DNA of 64,000 nt from JBBQVZ01 sp963695975 (GTDB lineage Bacteria; Actinomycetota; UBA4738; HRBIN12): the NCBI GenBank assembly GCA_963695975.1, contig CAVOIB010000010.1, forward strand, positions 186,001 through 250,000, read 5' to 3'. The position numbers and the translations under genes are program-made. This document shows, in pieces, positions 17,737 to 25,900 of the stretch. The notes below the pieces were generated by a model, which did not search any database, was not told the DNA's origin, and saw nothing but the letters and a program-made list of their open reading frames with translations. Within the stretch, counting starts at the first letter, position 1, and each line of letters starts with the position of its first letter.

Positions 17737-18885
17737 TTAGTAGAGGAACATCGGCTTGCCGTCGACGTGTCGGATCTTCGGCAGGTAGTGCTCCGTGTCG
17801 TACAACGAGGTCACGTCCACGCGCTTTACCCCCTGACGCGTCACGCTCAGCGGGACGTTGGTGTAGTTGCCGTTGCGGAGCGCCACCAGCCTGCCCGTCG
17901 TTCCCTCGATGACCAGGTCGGCGGCCATCACCGCGTAGTTGATCGCCACCATCAGATCGAGCGAATCGGGGCTCCCCGACCGCATCAGGTAACCGATCTG
18001 TTGATAGATGATGCCGTCGCCCGTGATCTCTTTCAGCAGTTCGCTCGTCTGCTGGCCGACCCCTCCGAGCTTCTTGTGGCCGTAGGCATCCTCGGGACCG
18101 CCCTGCACCATCTCGCCCCCGATCAGGGTGGCGCCCTCGGAGATCGTCATCATCGCGTAGCGGCTCGGGTTCGCGGCCTTGTCGGCCATCAGGAACCCGG
18201 CCAGCTTCTCGATGTCGAACGGCACTTCGGAGATGATCGCCCGGTCGACCCCCGACAGGTAGGCGGACACGAGCGACGTCTCGCCGCTGTACCGGCCGAA
18301 CACCTCCACCACCGCGAGCCGTTCGTGCGAGCCGGCGCTCGTCCGGAGCTGATGGATGAAGATCACGGTGCGCGTGATCGCCGTAGAGAACCCGATGCAG
18401 TAGTCGGTGCCGTGGACGTCGTTGTCCATGGTCTTGGGGATCGCCACGACCGGCACCCCTTCGTCCGACAAGCGAACCGCGAACGACAGCGTGTCGTCGC
18501 CGCCGATCGGGATCAGCGCATCCAGGCCGAGATGGTCGAGGACCCGGAGCACATGTCCCGTGTGATCGCGGGCCCCGTCGTCCTGCCGACCTGCCGCCAG
18601 GAACGCGGGTTCGTCGCCGGGCCTCACCTTCGCGGGGTTCGTCCTCGACGTGTGGAGGAACGTGCCGCCCGTGCGATCGATCGTTCGCACATGCCCCGGA
18701 TCCAGGACGATCGTGTTGGCGGCCGCGGTCGACGGGTCGTCGGGATCGGTTTCGAGCAGGCCCGCCCATCCTCGCCGGATCCCGAGCACCGCGTGCCCCT
18801 CCGAGGCTAGCCGCATGGTGGCCGCCTTGATGCTGGCGTTCAGTCCCGGGACGTCGCCCCCACCGGTGAGGATGCCGACCTTCAC
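17737..18885 (-). CDS. 6-phosphofructokinase, pyrophosphate-type signature
   Basis: 382 residues from a GTG start at MKVGILTGGGD. The phosphoryl-donor loop reads GGDD (128-131) and the later loop PKTMDND has the lysine. The Asp at the E. coli Gly104 position together with Lys at position 124 is the established mark of PPi-dependent enzymes, so a reversible PPi-PFK is predicted. An insertion of about 25 residues (about 45-70) before the donor loop is also seen. It lies 40 bases downstream of an ATP-type paralogue, with which it is probably co-transcribed. Confidence 0.9.
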   Translation of the reverse strand: MKVGILTGGGDVPGLNASIKAATMRLASEGHAVLGIRRGWAGLLETDPDDPSTAAANTIVLDPGHVRTIDRTGGTFLHTSRTNPAKVRPGDEPAFLAAGRQDDGARDHTGHVLRVLDHLGLDALIPIGGDDTLSFAVRLSDEGVPVVAIPKTMDNDVHGTDYCIGFSTAITRTVIFIHQLRTSAGSHERLAVVEVFGRYSGETSLVSAYLSGVDRAIISEVPFDIEKLAGFLMADKAANPSRYAMMTISEGATLIGGEMVQGGPEDAYGHKKLGGVGQQTSELLKEITGDGIIYQQIGYLMRSGSPDSLDLMVAINYAVMAADLVIEGTTGRLVALRNGNYTNVPLSVTRQGVKRVDVTSLYDTEHYLPKIRHVDGKPMFLY

Positions 18886-18925
18886 GGGCGCCAACCTACT
18901 ACGGTCGTCCGGCGACCCCGAGGGT

Positions 18926-19942
18926 TCACGTGCAGAGGACCTCTGGGATGGCGGCACGCTCGGCGGGGACGAGGTTGCTCGCGCCCCCGACCGCGAGCGG
19001 TGACGTCTCGATCGCCCGGCCGCGGAGACCCACGACGCTCCCCCATCGACCGGCGAGTGCCTCGTCGACGGCCGTGACCCCTAGTCGCGTGGCGAGCACC
19101 CGGTCGAACGCCACGGGGGACCCTCCACGTTGCACGTGCCCGAGCGTCGTGACCCGTGTCTCCGACCGGGTCCTGGCCTGGATCTCTCCGGCCACCGCCT
19201 GCCCGATCCCACCGAGCCGCGGCCAGCCGTTCTCGTCGAGCGCGTACACCGGCGGCTGCATCGTCCCCGGCAGCGGCACGGCGCCCTCCGACACCACCAC
19301 GATCGAGAACGGCCGACGCTCGGAGTGCACCCTGCGGATCCGGGTGCAGACCCGTTCGATATCGAATGGCTGCTCCGGGATGAGGATCACGTCGGCGCCG
19401 GCGGCGATCCCGGCCGTGAGGCCGATCCACCCCGCGCTGCGACCCATGACCTCACACACCATCACGCGGTTGTGGCTCTCGGCCGTGCTGTAGAGGCGGT
19501 CGATCAGCTCGGTCGCGATCTGCGCCGCCGTCCAGAACCCGATGCTCGCGTCCGTCCCGGAGATGTCGTTGTCGATCGTCTTCGGCACGCCGATCGCGGG
19601 AACATCGGGCATAGCGGCCGTGGTCCCCATCGTCCCTTCGCCGCCGATCACGATGAACCCGTCCAAGCCGTGCACCTCGAGGGCATCGCGAACGCGTGCC
19701 GGGCCACCGTCGATCAGGTGCGGCTGCGTACCGGACGTCCCGAGGATCGTGCCACCACGCGACAGGATCCCGCGCACATCTTGCTGCGTGAGCTCCTGGG
19801 CATGCCCTTCGAGCACGCCTCGCCATCCGTCGCGGAACCCCATCACGGTCGCACCGCGGTCGTCTCCGTAGCGGACGATCGCGCGGATCGCGGCGTTCAG
19901 TCCGGGACAGTCACCGCCGCCGGTCAGGATGCCGAGGCGCAT
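18926..19942 (-). CDS. 6-phosphofructokinase, ATP-type signature
   Basis: 338 residues. TGGGDCPGLNAAIR and the donor loop GGEG (100-103) with Gly at the specificity position, plus VPKTIDND with Lys121. The Gly/Lys combination is that of the ATP-dependent actinobacterial PFK (Streptomyces type). MGRSAGWIGL and the HVQRGGSPVAFDR substrate segment are intact. With the downstream PPi-type gene the cell appears to have two donor-specific versions of the same glycolytic step. Confidence 0.92.
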   Translation of the reverse strand: MRLGILTGGGDCPGLNAAIRAIVRYGDDRGATVMGFRDGWRGVLEGHAQELTQQDVRGILSRGGTILGTSGTQPHLIDGGPARVRDALEVHGLDGFIVIGGEGTMGTTAAMPDVPAIGVPKTIDNDISGTDASIGFWTAAQIATELIDRLYSTAESHNRVMVCEVMGRSAGWIGLTAGIAAGADVILIPEQPFDIERVCTRIRRVHSERRPFSIVVVSEGAVPLPGTMQPPVYALDENGWPRLGGIGQAVAGEIQARTRSETRVTTLGHVQRGGSPVAFDRVLATRLGVTAVDEALAGRWGSVVGLRGRAIETSPLAVGGASNLVPAERAAIPEVLCT

Positions 19943-19969
19943 ACGGGCAGATTCGCGCGGGCGATCGGC

Positions 19970-20161
19970 TCAGCCCTCGTCCTCGTCGCCGTCCTCGGCC
20001 GCGTCTCCCTCGGCCTCGAGCTCCTCGGCACGGCGCTTCAGCACCTCGTACCACTCGGATTCGTAGGCATCGACGTCGCCGACCGGCTTCGGTGGGGCGT
20101 CGTCCTTCTGCCCCTGTTCGGCGTCCTGCGTATCCTCCGTGTCTTCCGTGGGTGTCTCCAT
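19970..20161 (-). CDS. Small acidic hypothetical protein
   Basis: 63 residues beginning METPTEDTED and ending in an EDGDEDEG tail; strongly acidic, with a short amphipathic segment ESEWYEVLKRRAEELEAEG. The start at 20161 is preferred over an upstream in-frame ATG because of composition. It is 27 bases upstream of the ATP-type phosphofructokinase on the same strand. No family recognised. Confidence 0.5.
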   Translation of the reverse strand: METPTEDTEDTQDAEQGQKDDAPPKPVGDVDAYESEWYEVLKRRAEELEAEGDAAEDGDEDEG

Positions 20162-20247
20162 CGGCGGACAGCATAGCTCCGCATCACGCCCGCGGGCAGC
20201 AGCGCTGCGCATCGAGGACACCTGCTCGCCTCCGGTAGGATGAGATC

Positions 20248-20388
20248 ATGCTGGCTTCCTGGGGGTTCCTGGAGTGGTTCTTCGCCGCGATGCTCTCGGG
20301 CCTCGTGGCGACGGTCGGCCTGTTCGCACTCTTCGTCGCCGTCCAGCTGTTCCGTAACCCCGCGCGGTCTCCTCGCACGCGACCTTAG
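20248..20388 (+). CDS. 46-residue single-pass membrane peptide
   Basis: The reading frame encodes MLASWGFLEW, a hydrophobic helix of about 24 residues (about 10-36) and a basic RNPARSPRTRP tail, giving a positive-inside C-terminus. A weak purine-rich site (AGGATGAG) precedes the ATG. The end overlaps the stop of the convergent EEP gene by four bases. Hydrophobicity and charge pattern argue for a real small protein, but there is no homology support. Confidence 0.5.
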   Translation: MLASWGFLEWFFAAMLSGLVATVGLFALFVAVQLFRNPARSPRTRP

Positions 20389-21062
20389 GATCGGCCGACG
20401 GCGATATCCGCCGAAACCGGCAGGTGATCCGAGGCCTCCTCGGCACCCGGACCACCCACCGTCGTCCCTTCGATCTGGACCGGCCCCCGCACGAACACGT
20501 AATCGATCCGGTCGGTGGGCGCTCCGGCCGGGAACGTCCCGCCCTCACCCTCGCCGACCTCGTGCCACACGTCACGCAAGCTGGCGGCGACGCGGGCGGG
20601 CGATCGCCTGTCGGGCGTCGCGTTCAGGTCTCCGCCGGCGACGACCGGCTCGTCACCGAGCGCTACCACCAGCCGGCAGAGCTCCTCGGCTTGGCGCCCT
20701 CGTTCGTCGCCGTCCAGACCGAGATGCACCGAGATCGCCCAGAGCGGTCGCGTGTCGGTGTGGATCCGCGCCATGAGCACGCCGCGCGGGTACCAACGGG
20801 TCGCGCGCTCGAATCGGACGAGTCGGACGCCGTCGAGGTGCCATGGCTCGGCGGCGAGCACCGCGTTCTTCACCCGTCGCCGGAACGGCGACCATGGATC
20901 GTGCGCCGTGCGCATCCCGAGACTCGCAGCGAATCGGCGGAGCGCCCGGCGAGGGCCCGTCTCCTGCAACAGGAGCACGTCAGGCGCGAGTTCGCGGATC
21001 ACGCCGATGACACGCTCCCGTCCGTCGCGGAACCCGCGCACGTTGTAGGTGACGATGCGCAC
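20385..21062 (-). CDS. Endonuclease/exonuclease/phosphatase (EEP) family protein
   Basis: 225 residues with the full EEP catalytic set: MRIVTYNVRG, LLLQETG, VVAGGDLNATPD and a C-terminal SDHLPVSADI. It is a metal-dependent phosphodiesterase or phosphatase of unknown substrate (DNA, nucleotide or phosphoinositide-like). No signal peptide, so cytoplasmic. It ends a minus-strand run with carbamate kinase (2 bases apart), suggesting one transcript. Confidence 0.85.
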   Translation of the reverse strand: MRIVTYNVRGFRDGRERVIGVIRELAPDVLLLQETGPRRALRRFAASLGMRTAHDPWSPFRRRVKNAVLAAEPWHLDGVRLVRFERATRWYPRGVLMARIHTDTRPLWAISVHLGLDGDERGRQAEELCRLVVALGDEPVVAGGDLNATPDRRSPARVAASLRDVWHEVGEGEGGTFPAGAPTDRIDYVFVRGPVQIEGTTVGGPGAEEASDHLPVSADIAVGRS

Positions 21063-21064
21063 GG

Positions 21065-22003
21065 TCAGTCCGGGAGGAGCTCGGTGCCCGCGGTGCCCTC
21101 CAGCGCCTCAGATGCCTGGTCCAGATCGGCGATCACCGCTCGTTCGCCGCCGGCCTCGACGAAGTTGATCGCCGCCTTCACCTTCGGACCCATCGAGCCC
21201 GCGCCGAACTCTCCCTTCTTCAACAGCGCCTTCGCCTCCGCGACGGTCATGCGGTCGATATCTTCCGGGTAGAGGGAGCCGTATCCACGCTGGACCTTCG
21301 CGACGTCCGTGAGGATCAACAGGACGCGCGCCCCCACCTCGTGCGCGAGGATCGCCGCGGCGAGATCCTTGTCCACCACGCCCTCCTTGCCGATCAGGCG
21401 CGGGCCCTTCTCGATCACGGGAACGCCGCCTCCACCGCTCGCGATCACGACGGCACCGTCGGCAACAAGCTTCTCGATGACGGGGGTCTCGACGACCGAA
21501 TACGGGGTGGGCGACGGGACGACGCGCCGCCATCCACCGTGCGGATCGGCCTTCATCACGTACCCGCGCTCATCTTCCAGAAGGCGAGCTTCTGCCTCCT
21601 CGTAGAACGGACCCACGAACTTCGTCGGGTTGCGGAAAGCTGGATCCTTCGGTCGGACGCGGGTGAGCGTGAGGATCGTGACCACGGGGCGCTCCATCCC
21701 TCTTTCGAAGAACACATCGCCGATCGTCACCTGGAGCAGGTAGCCGATCTGTCCCTGGCTCTCGGCGCCGCAGACGTCGAGCGGCATGGGGTTGACGACG
21801 TCCTTCGCGGCCTCCTGCTGCAGCAAGATCCGGCCAACCTGCGGACCGTTCCCGTGGGTGACGACGACCTCCCACCCGGCGGCCGCGATGTCGACGATCG
21901 CCTCCGCGGCGAGACGGGAAGCCCGATACATCTCGTCGAACGTGTCCTCTGCCCCGCGCCGCAACAAGGCGTTGCCGCCCAGGGCGATGACCACCCGCTC
22001 CAT
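21065..22003 (-). CDS. arcC: Carbamate kinase
   Basis: 312 residues, amino-acid-kinase fold. VVIALGGNALL, VVVTHGNGPQVG, ASGGGGVPVIE, VDKDLAAAILA and the C-terminal FGAGSMGPKVKAA are diagnostic. It interconverts carbamoyl phosphate + ADP and carbamate + ATP. No arcA, arcB or other catabolic carbamoyltransferase is nearby; it is instead 26 bases downstream of a cyclic-diphosphoglycerate-synthetase-like GTPase, a pairing I recall from other bacteria and archaea. Confidence 0.93.
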   Translation of the reverse strand: MERVVIALGGNALLRRGAEDTFDEMYRASRLAAEAIVDIAAAGWEVVVTHGNGPQVGRILLQQEAAKDVVNPMPLDVCGAESQGQIGYLLQVTIGDVFFERGMERPVVTILTLTRVRPKDPAFRNPTKFVGPFYEEAEARLLEDERGYVMKADPHGGWRRVVPSPTPYSVVETPVIEKLVADGAVVIASGGGGVPVIEKGPRLIGKEGVVDKDLAAAILAHEVGARVLLILTDVAKVQRGYGSLYPEDIDRMTVAEAKALLKKGEFGAGSMGPKVKAAINFVEAGGERAVIADLDQASEALEGTAGTELLPD

Positions 22004-22029
22004 GGCGTCTCCGGCGGCCCGGCCGCCGA

Positions 22030-23346
22030 TCAGCCCTTCAGGACCGGCGCCAGCACGTCCGTGAGCTGCGGCGAGTCGGTAAGGACCTCGAGGTCGTACC
22101 GGACACGGACCGCCGGCTTCGAGATCGTGATCACCCGGCGTAGGTCGATCGGCGTGCCGATCACGACCAGGTCGACGTCGGCCGCGTCGATGATCTTCTC
22201 CATCTCCGCCAGCTGGCCGTCGGAGTAGCCCATCGCCGGGAGCACCGGCCCCACGTCATACTTGCGGAACGTTTCGTCGATCGTGCCGATCGCCCAGGGA
22301 CGAGGATCGACGATCTCGGAGGCGCCGTTCACGCGGGCGGCGACGACGCCAGCGCCGAACTTCATCTCGCCGTGAGTGAGGGTTGGACCATCCTCGATCA
22401 CGAGCACCCGCTTGCCGGCGATCGCGCCCGCGTCGTCAACCGTGACCCGACTGTTCGCCTTCACGACCGTGGCACGAGGGTTCACGGTGCGGATCGTGTC
22501 CTCGAGCTCGCCGATCTGCTCGGTGGACGCTGAATCGACCTTGTTGATCACGATCACGTCGGCCATGCGGATGTTCGTCTCGCCCGGGAAGTAGGTCATC
22601 TCGTGCCCGGCCCGCAGGGGGTCGGCGACGACGACGCTGACGGTCGGCCGGTAGAACGGCAGGTCGTTGTTGCCGCCGTCCCAGAGCAGTACATCGCACT
22701 CCTCCTGCGCCTGGGCGAGGATGTCCGCGTAGTCCACACCGGCGTAGATGATCGTGCCGGACGTGATGTGCGGCTCGTACTCCTCACGTTCTTCGATCGT
22801 GGTGTCGTAGCGGTCGAGGTCCTCGATGGTCGCGTAGCGCTGCACGCGCTGCGCGTTGAGGTCGCCGTAGGGCATCGGATGACGGACCGCGACGACGCGT
22901 TTCCTCGCGTCCTTCAGCACGCCGGCGATCGCCCGGGTCGTCTGGCTCTTGCCGGAGCCGGTGCGCACGGCGCAGACCGAGACAACCGGGACCGTCGCCT
23001 CGAGCATGGTCGCGTCGGCGCCAAGGAGCAGGAAGTTCGCGCCTGCGGCCATCGCCTCACTCGCCTTGTGCATCACGTACACGTGCGACACGTCGGAGTA
23101 GGCGAACACGACGTCGTCCACGTGCAGCTCCCCGATCAGCTGCGTCAGCTCCGACTCGTCATGGATCTGGATGCCGTTCGGGTAGTTCGGACCGGCCAGC
23201 TCCGCCGGATACATCCGGTCGTTGATGAAGGGGATCTGGGTCGCCGTGAACGCCATGACCTCGGTGTCGGGATCGTCGCGATAGACGGTGTTGAAGTTGT
23301 GGAAGTCGCGGCCAGCGGCTCCCATGATCAGGACGCGACGCGTCAT
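22030..23346 (-). CDS. Cyclic 2,3-diphosphoglycerate synthetase-like GTPase
   Basis: 438 residues. The N-terminal MGAAGRDFHNFNTVYRDDP block and P-loop VRTGSGKSQTTRA (about 127-139), followed by LLWDGGNNDLPFY and INKVDSAS (NKxD-type base-recognition motif), match the family related to archaeal cyclic 2,3-diphosphoglycerate synthetase (predicted GTPase, COG2403). The biochemical role in bacteria is not established. Its position directly before arcC suggests a link with carbamate or carbamoyl-phosphate metabolism. Confidence 0.85.
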   Translation of the reverse strand: MTRRVLIMGAAGRDFHNFNTVYRDDPDTEVMAFTATQIPFINDRMYPAELAGPNYPNGIQIHDESELTQLIGELHVDDVVFAYSDVSHVYVMHKASEAMAAGANFLLLGADATMLEATVPVVSVCAVRTGSGKSQTTRAIAGVLKDARKRVVAVRHPMPYGDLNAQRVQRYATIEDLDRYDTTIEEREEYEPHITSGTIIYAGVDYADILAQAQEECDVLLWDGGNNDLPFYRPTVSVVVADPLRAGHEMTYFPGETNIRMADVIVINKVDSASTEQIGELEDTIRTVNPRATVVKANSRVTVDDAGAIAGKRVLVIEDGPTLTHGEMKFGAGVVAARVNGASEIVDPRPWAIGTIDETFRKYDVGPVLPAMGYSDGQLAEMEKIIDAADVDLVVIGTPIDLRRVITISKPAVRVRYDLEVLTDSPQLTDVLAPVLKG

Positions 23347-23434
23347 GGCACCGTCCTTTCGGGATGTGATGCGCGGGTGGCAACGCCTCCCCGCTCTTCG
23401 CGCCGAAGCCTACCCCGAAGCGTGTACGCCGGCA

Positions 23435-23450
23435 TCGGCCGACCGGCCGA
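23435..23450 (-). terminator. Terminator-like inverted repeat
   Basis: TCGGCCGACCGGCCGA can form a 6-base-pair GC-rich stem with a four-base loop just downstream of the MBL-hydrolase stop on the minus strand and before the GTPase start. There is no U-rich tail, so it may terminate weakly or only stabilise the transcript. Confidence 0.35.
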
Positions 23451-23453
23451 GGT

Positions 23454-24281
23454 TCACCCTGCCACCCACCCCGCCGCTCCGATACGGCCGAAGGGGCGGG
23501 CGAAATGCGGCACGCACGTTCGGAGGCCGTCGTCGCGAGCGCGATCGAGCAGCGTCGTCCTCGTGACCACGCCGAGCGCGGGGTCCGCGTCGTGGGTCGA
23601 CGGCCAATCCGGGCGCGCCACCTGGAACGGGTGGTGGAGGGCGTCCCCGGTGATCAGCAGCCGGTCGTCGCCGGTGCCTAGCAGGACCGCTCGGTGACCG
23701 CGCGTATGCCCTGGGGCGTGAACGAGATGGACGCCCGGGACGACGTCGTAGTCCTCGTCGATCACCTGCAGCATGTCGTGGTCGGCGAGCGGCCGGATCG
23801 ACCGTTCGAACGCGGCATGGTCGTCGGGATCCTCAGCTTGTCGGAAGTCGTCCCAGTCGGCCGGATGGACGTGATGGGTCGCGAATGGGAACCGCGGCTC
23901 GCCGTCGCCGGTCGTCGCGCCACCGATGTGGTCGAGGTGCAGGTGCGTGTGGATCACGTGTTCCACCTCGTGCGGTTCGACCTGTGCGATGGCGAGCTCC
24001 ACCGCGAGCGACCCGGTGACACCGCCCCAGTCCGCGGGGGCGCCGATCCCGATGCCCGTGTCGATCAGCACGAGCGCGTCGGACGTTCGAACGACGAACG
24101 CGTGCACGTGATAGTCCCACGTCGCGTCGCCGAGGAACGCCCAGGGGAACGCCGCGCGATAAGGCCCCCATCCTTCGGCGAGCTCTACCGGGAACTCTTC
24201 GTCGACCGAGAATGGGACCCGCGCGTCGCAGAGCGGCACGATCTCGATGTCGCCGAGTTCCAACGGGTCATGCGGCATCAT
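23454..24281 (-). CDS. Metallo-beta-lactamase-fold hydrolase
   Basis: 275 residues. The zinc-binding motif THLHLDHIGG, a later HAPGHTRGH and TGDALHHPFQ, and a distal histidine in VPHFARPFG form the usual MBL site. The extended N-terminus with an AFLGDATWDYHVH segment is typical of the YtnP/quorum-quenching-like branch. The substrate is unknown. It is 34 bases downstream of mobA and may be the last gene of the formate dehydrogenase operon. Confidence 0.85.
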   Translation of the reverse strand: MMPHDPLELGDIEIVPLCDARVPFSVDEEFPVELAEGWGPYRAAFPWAFLGDATWDYHVHAFVVRTSDALVLIDTGIGIGAPADWGGVTGSLAVELAIAQVEPHEVEHVIHTHLHLDHIGGATTGDGEPRFPFATHHVHPADWDDFRQAEDPDDHAAFERSIRPLADHDMLQVIDEDYDVVPGVHLVHAPGHTRGHRAVLLGTGDDRLLITGDALHHPFQVARPDWPSTHDADPALGVVTRTTLLDRARDDGLRTCVPHFARPFGRIGAAGWVAG

Positions 24282-24315
24282 CCGACCCTATCGGCACCAA
24301 AGGGCGCGGCCAAGG

Positions 24316-24960
24316 TCAAGGCCGAACGAGATCGTCCGGCTCGTCGACGTCGAACAAGGTCCGCCGTTCCGGATCAAGCGCCGTCCAGGTCGCCTCGTCG
24401 ATGACGGTGGGATGGATCGCCTCGACCAACGACCGAAGCCGCCGACCACCCATATGCAGGAGCGTGTGGGTCGCGTCCAACGCTTCGAGCATCCGAAGGA
24501 CGCAGGGCAGCGGACGCACGCGGTCACCATCGGCAAGCGCGACCGCATCCGCCGGTCCCTCCCGGGCCACACGGAGCATCTCCCGCAGGACCAGCGGTTG
24601 GAGATCCGGCATATCGCCGCCCGCGACGAGCACCAAGTCGCTACGACTCGCCATCAAGCCGGCGTACAGCCCTGCGAGCGGCCCCTCCCCTTCCGTCGTG
24701 TCGCGCGCGAACCGGACGTCGACCCCAGCGGGCATCCTCGGCTCCGGTCCACCGGGTGAGAGCACAACGACGACATCCCCGGACACCTGAGCGATCCGTC
24801 CGACCGCATGATGGAGGAGGGGCATGCCCCGGAACTCCGCGCTGAGCTTGTCGCTTCCGAAACGGGTCGAGCGTCCTCCCGCGAGCACGATCCCGGTCGG
24901 ACTCCCGGTAGTCTGTGACAGACTAGTCTCGCTTCCGCTTCTGAGCGGCTGGATCCTCAC
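24316..24960 (-). CDS. mobA: Molybdenum cofactor guanylyltransferase
   Basis: 214 residues. Nucleotide-binding GIVLAGGRSTRFGSDK near residue 23, then GEGPLAGLYAGL and VAGGDMPDL carrying the metal-binding aspartate, and a C-terminal LFDVDEPDDL. It converts Mo-molybdopterin to the guanine-dinucleotide form used by formate dehydrogenases. It overlaps the iron-sulfur subunit gene by 38 bases, indicating co-translation with the enzyme that needs the cofactor. Confidence 0.92.
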   Translation of the reverse strand: MRIQPLRSGSETSLSQTTGSPTGIVLAGGRSTRFGSDKLSAEFRGMPLLHHAVGRIAQVSGDVVVVLSPGGPEPRMPAGVDVRFARDTTEGEGPLAGLYAGLMASRSDLVLVAGGDMPDLQPLVLREMLRVAREGPADAVALADGDRVRPLPCVLRMLEALDATHTLLHMGGRRLRSLVEAIHPTVIDEATWTALDPERRTLFDVDEPDDLVRP

Positions 24961-25900
24961 CCTTGCGCGCCTGTACGAACGCGAACCCGAATCGGCCCTT
25001 GATGCACAGGTGGCCGTTCGTCACGTCGTTGTCCCAGGGTGATGTGACCTTCACGATCTCGTTGTCCTGGACGTGCAGCTCCAGCTCGCATCCGACGCCG
25101 CAGTACGGGCAGATCGTGTCGACGACGGACTGCGCGGACTCGTCCCATGTGCCGTCCTCGCGCTTGTCGTGCTCGCTCGTGAACATCAGCGCGCCTGTCG
25201 GGCACACACCGATGCAGTTGCCGCAGTAGACGCAGGCCGACTCGTTCAGCGGGACGGCGAACTCGGTCGAGATCCGGGCGTCGAACCCGCGCCCGGCCAC
25301 CGCGATCGCGAACGTGTTCTGCGCGTCCACGCCGCAGGCTTCGACGCACTTGTAGCAGAGGATGCACCTTGAGTAGTCGCGGACGTAGAGCTCGTTGTCG
25401 ATCTTGACGGGCTGGGCGACGGACTCCGCGATCGCGGGATCCACCGGCTCATGATGGTGGCCGGCCCGGCGTTCGTCGCGATCCCCCGCCGGGAGCGGCG
25501 CCATCCGCGCACCGAATCGGTCGGGGTCGGCCTCGTACTCCCCCATCCACCGATGCACGTCGGGGCCCGTGAGCTCGGTCTCGACGCTCGACGCTAAGAA
25601 CTCCATCACGAGCTTGCGCGAATGCGTGACGCGCTCCGTGTTCGTCTTGACCTTCATCCCGTCCTCGACCGGGCGGCTGCAGGCGGGAACCAACGTGCGC
25701 GCACCCTCGACCTCGACCACGCACACGCGGCACGCGTTCACCGGCGTGAGGTTCTCGGCATAGCAGAGCGTGGGCGTGTCGAGGCCTCGCGCCCGGCAGG
25801 CATCTAGGATCGTCGAGCCCTCCGCCACTCGCATCGGCCGTCCGTCGATCTCGACGTCGAGCAGGCGACGGGGTAGATCCAGTGGGACGGCCTGGCTCAC
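24923..25900 (-). CDS. Formate dehydrogenase iron-sulfur chain (N-terminal half of FdhA/FdsA)
   Basis: 325 residues. In order: a [2Fe-2S] ferredoxin domain (TLCYAENLTPVNACRVC then ACSRP), two [4Fe-4S] motifs (CILCYKCVEAC and CVYCGNCIGVC), and at about 266-313 CPYCGVGC with GHLCIKGRFGF, which is the proximal [4Fe-4S] site normally inside the molybdenum subunit. It then stops. In FdsA-type enzymes the chain continues directly into the catalytic domain; here that part is encoded by a separate gene two positions upstream. The ATG overlaps the NuoEF-type gene (ATGA). It should assemble with both neighbours into an NAD-dependent complex. Confidence 0.9.
   Translation of the reverse strand: MSQAVPLDLPRRLLDVEIDGRPMRVAEGSTILDACRARGLDTPTLCYAENLTPVNACRVCVVEVEGARTLVPACSRPVEDGMKVKTNTERVTHSRKLVMEFLASSVETELTGPDVHRWMGEYEADPDRFGARMAPLPAGDRDERRAGHHHEPVDPAIAESVAQPVKIDNELYVRDYSRCILCYKCVEACGVDAQNTFAIAVAGRGFDARISTEFAVPLNESACVYCGNCIGVCPTGALMFTSEHDKREDGTWDESAQSVVDTICPYCGVGCELELHVQDNEIVKVTSPWDNDVTNGHLCIKGRFGFAFVQARKGEDPAAQKRKRD

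Noticed and set aside
16744..18810. Plus-strand open frame of nearly 690 codons
   Set aside because: It lies wholly antisense to threonine aldolase and the PPi-type phosphofructokinase, with His/Arg-rich composition typical of antisense GC-rich frames.
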